Below the pieces are notes generated by a model. It saw only the letters and a list, made by a program, of their open reading frames with translations, was not told the origin of the DNA and did no database searches. DNA of 64,000 nucleotides from contig NZ_KE161030.1 in the NCBI RefSeq assembly GCF_000412335.2, positions 3,639,363 to 3,703,362 of the forward strand. Reading direction: 5' to 3'. This stretch comes from Cedecea davisae DSM 4568. GTDB lineage: Bacteria > Pseudomonadota > Gammaproteobacteria > Enterobacterales > Enterobacteriaceae. A program made the translations under genes and the position numbers. Positions 9,803-16,993 of the stretch are shown here, piece by piece (position 1 is the first letter of the stretch; every line of letters starts with the position of its first letter).

Positions 9803-10768
9803 CTAGTGAAGAAGATCGCAGATCGGCAAAGCAGAGAACACCCCTAAATGCTTTTCCGATTCAACTTCCGCAGCAGTTTTCCCGTGTTTATGGCAATAAG
9901 ATACAAACTCGCACCGAAGTTCCGACGTGGAATTGCATTGATTGTGACAGAACACCGGAGCGAGCGACGAGTCGGCAATTTCAGCGCGTATATACTCGGC
10001 AATATCCTTTGAAATATTAGAGAGTAAGGAAGAAATGATACGGCACAGAGCACGATAGTTATAGTGATTGTCATCGTGGAGCCGCATGCCTTCGCGATAA
10101 AGCACGGAGTGATCCTTCGAACGTACTAGTTCAACCCGAATAATGGACTGCCCATTATGGCTAATTTCGGATCCGGTAATGTAATAATCAGCTTTTGACT
10201 TTTCGATGGCCAGCAAGAAATCACTATAATCCTGGAATGCCCGAGTGATTGAGGATGAAACGATCTCGATTGGAATATCATTATTTATCTTTACACGCTG
10301 AAGCCACTCAACTAATTGATCTTGCAAAAATGCCGAAGCTATTTTGTTTTTCATATCAAATGGGAATAGCGCAAGACTACAGTTTTCGGTTAATTCAGCG
10401 CCACTGAACGTCGCGCTGGGTTCTAACGACCCGGTCTTTTGACTTTCTGAATCGGTGAACATCTTAACGGATGAAAGCAGTCGATAGCCTTTGCCGTAAA
10501 TGGTTTTAATAAAACGCTTTTTATCCGTTTGCCCGAGTACTCTGCGAAGAACATAAATACAGCGGGTAAGAGACTCATCAGAAACAATTCCGCCCTTCCA
10601 GACTTTACTAATAATCTCCTCTTTGGAGATCATGCTATTGGCTCGCTCCAGCAGCAGATGAAGAACCGCGCTTTCTTTAGGGGCCAGCTCGACTTCCCCC
10701 TTGTGATCGCAGATCAATCGCCCCTGCCTGAAACAAAAACTCTCAAATTTGTAGTAGATGACATTCAT
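9803..10768 (-). CDS. hilA: HilA-like transcriptional activator, short form without TPR region
   Basis: The protein has 321 residues. Residues 1-105 form an OmpR/ToxR-type winged helix ('SDESLTRCIYVLRRVL', 'YGKGYRLLSS') that closely parallels Salmonella HilA ('NEESLTRCIYALRRIL', 'YGQGYRF'). The middle part also follows HilA ('SLALFPFDM' against 'TLAILPFQM'; 'ADYYITGSEI' against 'PDYYISGQMI'). Salmonella HilA has about 553 residues and continues into a TPR half. Here the frame ends soon after the middle domain in a short cysteine- and histidine-containing tail. It would be the master activator of the island and lies at the far end of it, downstream of the prg/org genes. Whether the short form is functional or decayed cannot be told. 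The start follows an AAAGGGA stretch. Confidence 0.85.
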   Translation of the reverse strand: MNVIYYKFESFCFRQGRLICDHKGEVELAPKESAVLHLLLERANSMISKEEIISKVWKGGIVSDESLTRCIYVLRRVLGQTDKKRFIKTIYGKGYRLLSSVKMFTDSESQKTGSLEPSATFSGAELTENCSLALFPFDMKNKIASAFLQDQLVEWLQRVKINNDIPIEIVSSSITRAFQDYSDFLLAIEKSKADYYITGSEISHNGQSIIRVELVRSKDHSVLYREGMRLHDDNHYNYRALCRIISSLLSNISKDIAEYIRAEIADSSLAPVFCHNQCNSTSELRCEFVSYCHKHGKTAAEVESEKHLGVFSALPICDLLH

Positions 10769-10884
10769 AATATGTAATTCCCTTTACAAAAACAAATGAG
10801 GTTAGATCACTTAATAAGTTACAAACATCATTTTAAAACATTGAGAAAGCTCAATCGATTAATATATACGGCCAGGAGGCAAAC

Positions 10885-11019
10885 ATGGCAAATATGCCAA
10901 TAACGCCGGGCATAATCATTTTCCAAAAAACTACTAAGGATGCGGTTAAGCGAGGCCTAGTTTTTCATCAAAAAAATGTCCGTCAAGTTAGTCAAATTGA
11001 CGTCCAAAACAAATTTTAA
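10885..11019 (+). CDS. Small ORF (44 aa), divergent from hilA
   Basis: A perfect AGGAGG (10874-10879) sits 5 nt before an ATG and opens a 44-codon frame (MANMPITPGIIIFQKTTKDA...). The product is basic, has no signal peptide and no family I recognise. The ORF starts 117 bp from the hilA-like start and is transcribed away from it, a common layout for a regulator and a small target or antagonist gene. The Shine-Dalgarno sequence is better than that of most genes in the island, which argues for translation, but the ORF is short and codon use is not informative. It could also be the decayed front of a longer gene. Confidence 0.4.
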   Translation: MANMPITPGIIIFQKTTKDAVKRGLVFHQKNVRQVSQIDVQNKF

Positions 11020-11342
11020 GCATTTGAAAGTAAAGAAAATTAATGAATTAATAATATATTTCAGGCTGAATTTTGCGCATTTACGGCAATCAGTTTAGAG
11101 CATAATATTGTAAGAAGCGATTAGCTATCCGCTTTTATCAGCATAAAATGCTGAGGCGAGGTAGTGCAATTTATTTATAATACCTTTGAATTAAATGTTA
11201 ATCTTACAGTATTAAATAATACGCTCATAAAGAGACGTTGAGAATAACTAATTATGGCAACGGGAAAATAATTGTCAGAGTGATTGCTGTAGAAATAATT
11301 AACAAGCAATACTGCTGGTAGAATAGCGGAGGGAGGAAGGTG

Positions 11343-11438
11343 ATGGATTGGGTTGGAATACCGCGATGGCGCAACATCACTGCTGTAATGGCGCCAGGCA
11401 TTATGGCATTTTTCCTGAAATCAGGCAGTTTGATTTAA
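11343..11438 (+). CDS. Small ORF (31 aa) with strong ribosome-binding site
   Basis: A purine-rich GGAGGGAGGAAGG stretch ends 2 nt before the ATG of a 31-codon frame (MDWVGIPRWRNITAVMAPGI...). Several GGAGG-like positions fall at usable spacing. The product is short and hydrophobic in the middle ('ITAVMAPGIMAFFLK'), so it could insert in the membrane. It converges on the lipoprotein gene and stops 9 bp before that gene's stop. I do not recognise it; it may be a real small protein or a remnant. Confidence 0.3.
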   Translation: MDWVGIPRWRNITAVMAPGIMAFFLKSGSLI

Positions 11439-11447
11439 AACTGTAAG

Positions 11448-11999
11448 TTAACACTCCAGATAGCGATTGACCGCCTGCTCCCAGCTGACCCTATTGGAAA
11501 AATTAAAATCGGCGGCATTGAAAGGATCAATAAACATGTAGTCAGGCCGGTATTCAGGCGTTCCGGCCTCCTTTACCCTTTGACATAGTTCATCTCTTTT
11601 TTGGCCATCGTTCATTTTTAGCTGCACATTATCCCAAAATGTCTTTTTTTGTTGGCTGCTAAGTGAATCGATACTTTCTTTGAGTAACCTGCTGTGCCGC
11701 GCATGCGCAAATTGACTGTCCACCCGCATCGCATCATACCAGGTTTTACTTCCTGCCAGGGCATAGAGAAAGGTTGCATCGCCCCACTCCCGCGATTTAA
11801 TACAATTATTCATTCTTTGGTAGAGTTGAGCGGGCAAGTCAGCCGCAATAAACCTCATATCACTTTCACATTGCACCTGCTGGAGGTCTGCCGCTCCCTT
11901 TCCTGAAAGAGATTTACCCGGAGACTGACACCCGGAGATAAGCGCCGGGACAGGCAACAATAGTAAGGCCAAAAGCTTACCAGTCGGCATTTTCATCAT
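11448..11999 (-). CDS. Lipoprotein of unknown function at the end of the prg/org operon
   Basis: The chosen start gives 183 residues with a basic N-terminus, a leucine-rich core and the lipobox 'LISGC' (cysteine near 23), so it should be lipidated in the envelope. The mature part contains 'CIKSREWGDATFLYALAG' and 'PEYRPDYMF', which recall a widespread family of small uncharacterised proteobacterial lipoproteins. It is not similar to InvH at the level I can judge, yet the island shows no InvH secretin pilotin and this is the only extra lipoprotein. The frame stays open further upstream, but a start near 11999 places the signal sequence correctly and leaves a 23-bp overlap with the upstream small gene. 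A pilotin role is speculation. Confidence 0.7.
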   Translation of the reverse strand: MMKMPTGKLLALLLLPVPALISGCQSPGKSLSGKGAADLQQVQCESDMRFIAADLPAQLYQRMNNCIKSREWGDATFLYALAGSKTWYDAMRVDSQFAHARHSRLLKESIDSLSSQQKKTFWDNVQLKMNDGQKRDELCQRVKEAGTPEYRPDYMFIDPFNAADFNFSNRVSWEQAVNRYLEC

Positions 12000-12174
12000 C
12001 TTTGATTCCATTTGATAACAGGATATTTTGCTTCCATTCTTCATACATAATAGTAAAGCCGAAATTAGGTGGACTCGCTTCTTTAGAGGCCATCTCATCA
12101 AGCGTCTTTATCTTTTCATGCGCATTCAGCTCATTCGATTGACGGGCGGTGAATGCAGAGCTATCTATATTCAT
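11977..12174 (-). CDS. Small protein (65 aa) downstream of orgB
   Basis: The start at 12174 is set by GAGGAG seven bases upstream, inside the end of orgB; the longer frame would run further into orgB. The product has 65 residues, is acidic at its C-terminus ('GIKDDENADW') and has no signal peptide. In Salmonella the gene after orgB is orgC, which encodes a secreted protein of about 146 residues that helps needle assembly. This one is much shorter and I see no convincing similarity. It overlaps the next gene, so it is probably translated as part of the operon. Function unknown. Confidence 0.6.
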   Translation of the reverse strand: MNIDSSAFTARQSNELNAHEKIKTLDEMASKEASPPNFGFTIMYEEWKQNILLSNGIKDDENADW

Positions 12175-12178
12175 GGTA

Positions 12179-12889
12179 TTACTCCTCATGATGTTGAGTA
12201 TCACGCATTGTTTGATCACATTGCGGATAACGAAGGGAAAGTTGTTCATGGAGATGCTGTATGGCCTGCTCAGATATTTTTTGATGGTCTGGATAAAAAT
12301 CTATTCCTCCGGTTAATGTCTCGACGCTAGAATAGATAAATTCCTCTGGGAAAAATTCGGCAAGCCGTTCTTTATATTTAAAAACAAAACGCGGTTCGTG
12401 GTGATATTCAAAAACCACCGAACCGGTATGCTTACTTTCCACCACACGAGACAAGCCCGTTCGGAATCGGCGATTCGCATAGGGCATTAGAATACAGACT
12501 GGAGAATTTTTATCATCTTTATCAAGTTCATCAACCCATTGCTCCAGCACGTTGAGAATAACGGCTTCCTCATCAAGGATGTCTGACAATAAAATTTTAA
12601 TATCCTTCTGAACCTTAAGATAAAGCTCATGGGCGTAACTCGAATTATTATCAATAAATTGGCAAACAGAATCGATAGACATCAACAAACCACGTTCATA
12701 ACCGACACGATAAGCTTCTTTTTGAATATTATCGCTTTCCTGCGCGGCCTGCTTAATAAGCTGTTTAGCCCTGCTTTTCGCCTGCCTGAGCAACCCGTCG
12801 CCCTCCCTGATTTTCTTCAACGTTTTGGAAGGGATGAGCACGTTTTCGAGTGCCTTATGAGGTGCTATATTAGTTATTTCTTTTGGCAT
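12179..12889 (-). CDS. orgB: T3SS ATPase stator protein OrgB (SctL)
   Basis: The protein has 236 residues (Salmonella OrgB about 226). A long amphipathic, charged N-terminal helix region ('LLRQAKSRAKQLIKQAAQES', 27-46) is typical of SctL/FliH-type stators, followed by a compact C-terminal domain. It should link the ATPase InvC to the sorting-platform pods (SpaO and OrgA) and restrain ATPase activity. Its start overlaps the end of orgA by 20 bp, and the next small gene starts 4 bp after its stop side. Identity rests on position between orgA and the operon end plus the family-like helical N-terminus. Confidence 0.85.
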   Translation of the reverse strand: MPKEITNIAPHKALENVLIPSKTLKKIREGDGLLRQAKSRAKQLIKQAAQESDNIQKEAYRVGYERGLLMSIDSVCQFIDNNSSYAHELYLKVQKDIKILLSDILDEEAVILNVLEQWVDELDKDDKNSPVCILMPYANRRFRTGLSRVVESKHTGSVVFEYHHEPRFVFKYKERLAEFFPEEFIYSSVETLTGGIDFYPDHQKISEQAIQHLHEQLSLRYPQCDQTMRDTQHHEE

Positions 12890-13421
12890 ATTGAATGGCC
12901 ATCCTTACCAATATTTCATTGTCATTCTGCTGCAAAATAAAACTATCCGACATATTCACCTCAGCCTGCTTTTCAAATAAAAGAGGAATGCGTTCTTTCA
13001 TTAATAATGAAACATCAGAACTAAAGGTCATTAATTCCCGATACGCAAGGAAGCGCAAACATCCCCAAGTAATATCCCCTCTAAAATCATCCCTTGAGCC
13101 TGTTAATTCGCACTGCGTGAATTGAAAAGTCAGAGGATCAAGTTTGAACATTAAGCCATTATAAGCAAGAGCGGAACGATACCTGTGGCAGGCTGCCATA
13201 AAAGCAGCTTTAGCCAGTATCGCCCAGTGGTGGGCGAGATAGTTTTCTTTGCTATTCGATAAATCGAGATCTCCCGTTGAAAGCCCATACTGATGCAAAA
13301 TAATATCGTTGATAATGCTGCGACATCTTGCTGTAGCCAGCTTTTTGGGGAGTAAAAAACGCTTTGGATGGATCCATGAAATAGGATCGTAAATAATATA
13401 TTTTACGTCAGCGTGCATCAT
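12870..13421 (-). CDS. orgA: T3SS sorting-platform protein OrgA (SctK)
   Basis: From the ATG pair at 13421/13418 the protein has 182-183 residues (Salmonella OrgA 199). The N-terminus '[15 protein letters not shown]' matches OrgA 'RIIFDPLSYIHPQR', and the C-terminus '[11 protein letters not shown]' parallels 'LLALQYAQKYP'. OrgA sits between the PrgH cytoplasmic ring and SpaO in the sorting platform. The upstream-extended frame would lie inside prgK; the chosen start overlaps the prgK stop by 14 bp, with AAGG nearby. Confidence 0.88.
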   Translation of the reverse strand: MMHADVKYIIYDPISWIHPKRFLLPKKLATARCRSIINDIILHQYGLSTGDLDLSNSKENYLAHHWAILAKAAFMAACHRYRSALAYNGLMFKLDPLTFQFTQCELTGSRDDFRGDITWGCLRFLAYRELMTFSSDVSLLMKERIPLLFEKQAEVNMSDSFILQQNDNEILVRMAIQYAKRNN

Positions 13422-14286
13422 TAGAGCCTTTGAAATCGGCACCCGGTTCCGCATCTGAATGACCCTTTTCAGGCTCTAAATCCGATTTATCCGGCACATC
13501 GTCACCTGTTATGGCACCTCCGCCGCTTCGTTCATTTTTATGAAAAATCGGGCGCCGCCGCATTGTCTCTTTCAGAGAATGGCCATTTTTTTTGAAGAAC
13601 AAAATGAAAAGAAGAGCGCTGGCAAATAACAGACCTACGATCAGCAACAACGACGTTACCGAGAATGATTTATCAGGTGCTACAACGGGTGGAACACGCT
13701 GTACGTCTTCAGTTTTAGAAAGCACAACGGAGATATTATCGTAATCAATATTATCAAAGCTGTTTTTTAGAAACCTTTTCACATCACCAATCAGAAGCGA
13801 CGGATCCACAATGCGCTCGTCATAATTAAGCAGCGATGACAAATGAACTGGCTTTTTGTTTCGCTCCCCCTCACCGGCATCAAAATCGTAGCTGACATGC
13901 ACCCGAGCGGAGACAACGCCACGTATTGACAGCAATGACTGAGCAAGACGTTGCTCTATTCCAGAATATAAACGCGCTTTTTCGGCACGCGGGGAAGAGA
14001 CCAGAGAGTCGGCCGGGAACATCTGCGCGATCTCCATTTTTGGCGCCCGAGGCAAGCCATATGTCGACATGAGATCAACGGCTGCGGCAAAGTCCTTCGG
14101 ATCGACAGAAACGCTAAACCCTTCTTTTTCAGAATCTTTTTTGTCAGCCGAAATGTTATTGCGCTGCAACAGCGCAATAACCTCGTTCGCCTGGCTTTGA
14201 TCAAGGCCTTTCAGCAGCTGTTCCTGCTTACAACCCGTAAGCAGCAGAATCATTAACGGCAGAACAAGATATAATTTTTTCATCAT
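13408..14286 (-). CDS. prgK: T3SS inner-membrane ring lipoprotein PrgK (SctJ)
   Basis: The protein has 292 residues with signal peptide and lipobox 'LLLTGC' (cysteine at 19). The ring-building YscJ/FliF domains follow ('[12 protein letters not shown]' in the first, '[13 protein letters not shown]' in the second). A transmembrane helix lies near 222-242 ('[19 protein letters not shown]'). Salmonella PrgK is about 252 residues; here the cytoplasmic tail after the helix is roughly 40 residues longer and rich in charged residues. It forms the inner ring with PrgH. It overlaps prgJ by one base and orgA by 14 bp. Confidence 0.93.
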   Translation of the reverse strand: MMKKLYLVLPLMILLLTGCKQEQLLKGLDQSQANEVIALLQRNNISADKKDSEKEGFSVSVDPKDFAAAVDLMSTYGLPRAPKMEIAQMFPADSLVSSPRAEKARLYSGIEQRLAQSLLSIRGVVSARVHVSYDFDAGEGERNKKPVHLSSLLNYDERIVDPSLLIGDVKRFLKNSFDNIDYDNISVVLSKTEDVQRVPPVVAPDKSFSVTSLLLIVGLLFASALLFILFFKKNGHSLKETMRRRPIFHKNERSGGGAITGDDVPDKSDLEPEKGHSDAEPGADFKGSNDAR

Positions 14287-14588
14287 CAGGAACGCAGTAA
14301 AGTCTCTACAGCACTGACGCCTTTACGGGTCAGGGTACTGATCATTGAAACGTGCAAATTATAATCAGAGGTTCTTTGCTGTAGCCGGAATAACTCAGCC
14401 GGATCGGAGGTGACTCTTGCCTGCTGAAGCTTATTAATAACGTCAGCCTGTTCAGCCTGAACCGTCGTAGATGTTTTTGCGTATGCCTGAATCATACGCT
14501 CCTCCAGCGACAGTGACGTAGGATCAGACATTGTAATATCCGATGCCTGACCGGTGAATGCCTGAATAGAATTCAAAGCTATACTCAT
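14286..14588 (-). CDS. prgJ: T3SS inner rod protein PrgJ (SctI)
   Basis: The protein has 100 residues (Salmonella PrgJ 101). The C-terminal half ('[20 protein letters not shown]' and '[13 protein letters not shown]') carries the conserved rod-protein signature that packs against the export gate and the needle base. The start follows an AGAGAAAGAC stretch. It sits between prgI and prgK, as in SPI-1. Confidence 0.9.
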   Translation of the reverse strand: MSIALNSIQAFTGQASDITMSDPTSLSLEERMIQAYAKTSTTVQAEQADVINKLQQARVTSDPAELFRLQQRTSDYNLHVSMISTLTRKGVSAVETLLRS

Positions 14589-14609
14589 AGTCTTTCTCTT
14601 AATAATCCA

Positions 14610-14882
14610 TTAGCGGAAGTTAGTAATAATTGCGGAAGCAACGTCCTTATAAACCTTCACAACGTTAGATTGCGCATTTCGGTAAAGCGTATATTCCGAA
14701 AGGCGAGACTGATATTGAGCCAACAGCTGTGGGTTGGATGGATCTTTAGTTAACTCAGTTAAAGCATCTGTTAACTCATTATTTAATTCAGTCACCCCCT
14801 CGTCAAACGTTTTGGATGTATGGGACAAATAACCGTCCCAGACATAGGCCGTTGCCCTTGGGCTATCTACTGGCGAACTCAT
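14610..14882 (-). CDS. prgI: T3SS needle subunit PrgI (SctF)
   Basis: The protein has 90 residues (Salmonella PrgI 80). The helix-loop-helix core 'DPSNPQLLAQYQSRLSEYTL' and the C-terminus 'YRNAQSNVVKVYKDVASAII' are nearly the same as PrgI ('YRNAQSNTVKVFKDI'). The N-terminus is about ten residues longer before 'WDGYLSHTSKTFDEG', which matches PrgI 'WSGYLDDVSAKFDTG'. It polymerises into the extracellular needle. One base separates it from prgH. Confidence 0.95.
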   Translation of the reverse strand: MSSPVDSPRATAYVWDGYLSHTSKTFDEGVTELNNELTDALTELTKDPSNPQLLAQYQSRLSEYTLYRNAQSNVVKVYKDVASAIITNFR

Positions 14883-14883
14883 G

Positions 14884-16110
14884 TTATAACTCCTTTTGTA
14901 AGCTTCTCGGGAAATACCAATGGCCAGGTGATAATTTCACATATCCCTGTGTTCCATACTTATACGACTTGCCTTTCAGCCAGTCATTTTTTAGCTCGAG
15001 GGCGAATTGCACGTACTCCCCCCCCCAAGCCTGATAGTAGCGAGTAATAAACTCTTTCAATCTTTCCAGTTCGCCATCTTCAATGGCTCCACGAATAACA
15101 AAAGTTACGCTATTTCCGTTATTGATTTCGGTAAACGACAGAGCCATTTTTTTCAGGCCGTCAGCAGCGAGTAATTTTATTTTTTTATCAGAAATCTCAG
15201 AAATGGCGATGCTGTTGGCATAAGCAACATTTTTGATCAATGCGGCAATAAACCTATCTCTTTCCACATCGCTTAATCTGGTGCGCTCAGCGCTTATTTC
15301 GAGTACCGGATGTTTAACATCTGCAAGTCTTATTCGATGAAATTTCACCTGAGGCCAGCTACTCTCAATCCACTTGCCGAGCCGTTGCTCTTCGGCCCCT
15401 AAGGTCAGCACCTTTGTGCGATAAGGCTGTGGAATACGGACCATGGATTGAATCGCCCATTGAGCCGATTTATCATCGTCTGCAAGCACGTAAATAATTT
15501 TGTCATTGCCGTACACAATCTGATAGCTATCTGACGACTTATTCAAAAAATCAGCCACGGAGGTTATTTGCCGCTGTGTTTCAGTCAGCCATGTGTACCC
15601 GGCGAAAGAGATGCACCCCACAATTCCCAGAGCAACCAGAGCTTTCCACCACTGCTTTTTGGGGGCTCTACTCAGAGGTTCGACGGTATTTTTTTTGGCT
15701 TCGTTAAGTTTATCGTTCGAATAGAATAGAATTTCATCTGAAAAACTGCCGTCCGCCTCTCGCCAGGCTAGCTTTTGCCCTCCGACGGCCACAATCTGGT
15801 TAGCCGGAAAAACGCTTTCCGGCGTAGCATCATCCTGAATCTCTCTCAAGATAACCGGCTCGCCGTCATCCTCTGGCACCAGAACTTCAAAATTTGAACC
15901 ATTCTCTTTTGCCGGAATATAAATAGTATTTTCCGGTAAAAGCGTTCCATGATGCTGCTGACGAATAGCCTGTTCATCACTAATGATGAAGAGTGTTTTT
16001 CCCGATACAAGGGTAAACTCACATCCGCGTAACATTCCATTTAACAGGCGAACGACCAGCTGTTTCCCGGGTCCACCGTTTTCTCTTTCTTCTAACATAA
16101 CGAAGCACAT
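14884..16110 (-). CDS. prgH: T3SS inner-membrane ring protein PrgH (SctD)
   Basis: The protein has 408 residues (Salmonella PrgH 392). The N-terminal cytoplasmic FHA-like domain ('QLVVRLLNGMLRGCEFTLVS') parallels PrgH 'YIVRLLNSSLNGCEFPLLT'. One transmembrane helix lies near 171-190. The periplasmic ring domains end in 'WGGEYVQFALELKNDWLKGK' and 'SPGHWYFPRSL', nearly identical to the PrgH C-terminus. It forms the outer of the two inner-membrane rings with PrgK. An internal ATG at 16098 is an alternative start. It heads the prgHIJK-org operon after a 580-bp gap that must hold its promoter. Confidence 0.93.
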   Translation of the reverse strand: MCFVMLEERENGGPGKQLVVRLLNGMLRGCEFTLVSGKTLFIISDEQAIRQQHHGTLLPENTIYIPAKENGSNFEVLVPEDDGEPVILREIQDDATPESVFPANQIVAVGGQKLAWREADGSFSDEILFYSNDKLNEAKKNTVEPLSRAPKKQWWKALVALGIVGCISFAGYTWLTETQRQITSVADFLNKSSDSYQIVYGNDKIIYVLADDDKSAQWAIQSMVRIPQPYRTKVLTLGAEEQRLGKWIESSWPQVKFHRIRLADVKHPVLEISAERTRLSDVERDRFIAALIKNVAYANSIAISEISDKKIKLLAADGLKKMALSFTEINNGNSVTFVIRGAIEDGELERLKEFITRYYQAWGGEYVQFALELKNDWLKGKSYKYGTQGYVKLSPGHWYFPRSLQKEL

Positions 16111-16691
16111 GCCCTTGTAATCAAGGATGAATACAATAATCCATCAACCCTGGAGACAGGATACAATGAGCGGCACGGGACATCCTGATTCAATTACAAT
16201 GAAAAAATGATAGGCAACCTGTGCAGATAACAGGAGGAAAGCAATTGCAGATTTGAGATTAAATTAAAATCAGTTAGACATTTTTAAATGTATATATCCT
16301 ATCAATCACAAACACCGACAAGAGACCACTTTCTGGTTCAGATATCTTCTTTTTGCCATCACTTTCCCATCATTATTTGCAGCAGAAACAATATTAACGG
16401 GTAAATGAGAGAAAAAAATGGGAGGAAAATAAATGCCACGTTAAAAACATCCTTAGCAGGATAAATTTTTAGGGGTTGCAAGCGTTTAAGTTCACCCTCA
16501 TCGGGTATAACGCGACTAACGATGTCGTACTCTATCAGATTGCAAAAATCATAAATAGCTCTCCGAAAATTATTTTTAAGACTTACATTTTTTACTTTTT
16601 ATCGTTTCAGAAGTAGCCACTCTACGCGTGGAATATGTGTCGTTGCTTTTTATAAAAAACTTACGTTACAAGAACCATAACCATTCATTAC
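16111..16691. other. Intergenic region upstream of prgH
   Basis: This 580-bp AT-rich gap separates iacP from prgH. In Salmonella the prgH promoter is activated by HilA, so a HilA-responsive promoter is expected here; I cannot assign operator repeats with confidence. An inverted repeat ACATTT-TT-AAATGT lies at 16278-16291. Only very short frames (under 20 codons) are present. The region where Salmonella has sicP and sptP next to iacP is empty of genes. Confidence 0.5.
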
Positions 16692-16955
16692 TCATGATAA
16701 CTGCTGGCTGGTGGACAGCGCTTTGCCGACTATAGAATACAGGTCTTTAACATATTCCGTTTCAGCAAGAAACTCCTCCTTATATTCAATTTTAAATTTA
16801 TCTTCCAGCGCCAGAGATATATCGAGCAATGCCAATGAATCAGCCAGCAAGTCATAACAGAGATGTTTTTCTGGTTGCACACCGTGAATAGAGCAGTTCA
16901 GCGTTGATGCGACTATTTCGTTAACCGCGCTAACAATATTATACTGAGTCATCAT
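16692..16955 (-). CDS. iacP: Acyl carrier protein-like IacP
   Basis: The protein has 87 residues and an acyl-carrier fold. The phosphopantetheine attachment motif is 'LLADSLALLD', with the serine at residue 40. Salmonella IacP has the matching 'LYADSLDLID' and is about 82 residues. In SPI-1, IacP lies directly after sipA, as here, and has been linked to effector secretion. It is not the housekeeping AcpP, which is more acidic and carries a different motif. It lies 38 bp after the sipA-like gene and was probably cotranscribed with it. Confidence 0.9.
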   Translation of the reverse strand: MMTQYNIVSAVNEIVASTLNCSIHGVQPEKHLCYDLLADSLALLDISLALEDKFKIEYKEEFLAETEYVKDLYSIVGKALSTSQQLS

Positions 16956-16993
16956 TCTCGTTATTCATTCCCCCCGAAGGGGGAATACCTTAG

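Larger units (their letters stand above)
10769..11447. other. AT-rich intergenic region upstream of hilA
   Basis: This 680-bp, strongly AT-rich stretch between the hilA-like start and the lipoprotein gene must hold the hilA promoter. Long AT-rich leaders of this kind are usual targets of H-NS silencing and of HilD-type derepressors. A small perfect hairpin (TCAGCAT-AAA-ATGCTGA, 11138-11154) is present. Two short plus-strand ORFs with good ribosome-binding sites are listed separately. I do not recognise specific operator sequences. Confidence 0.5.

Noticed and set aside
16424-16445. GGAGG followed by ATG CCA CGT TAA in the prgH-iacP gap
   Set aside because: The frame is only three codons long; no evidence that it is a leader peptide.
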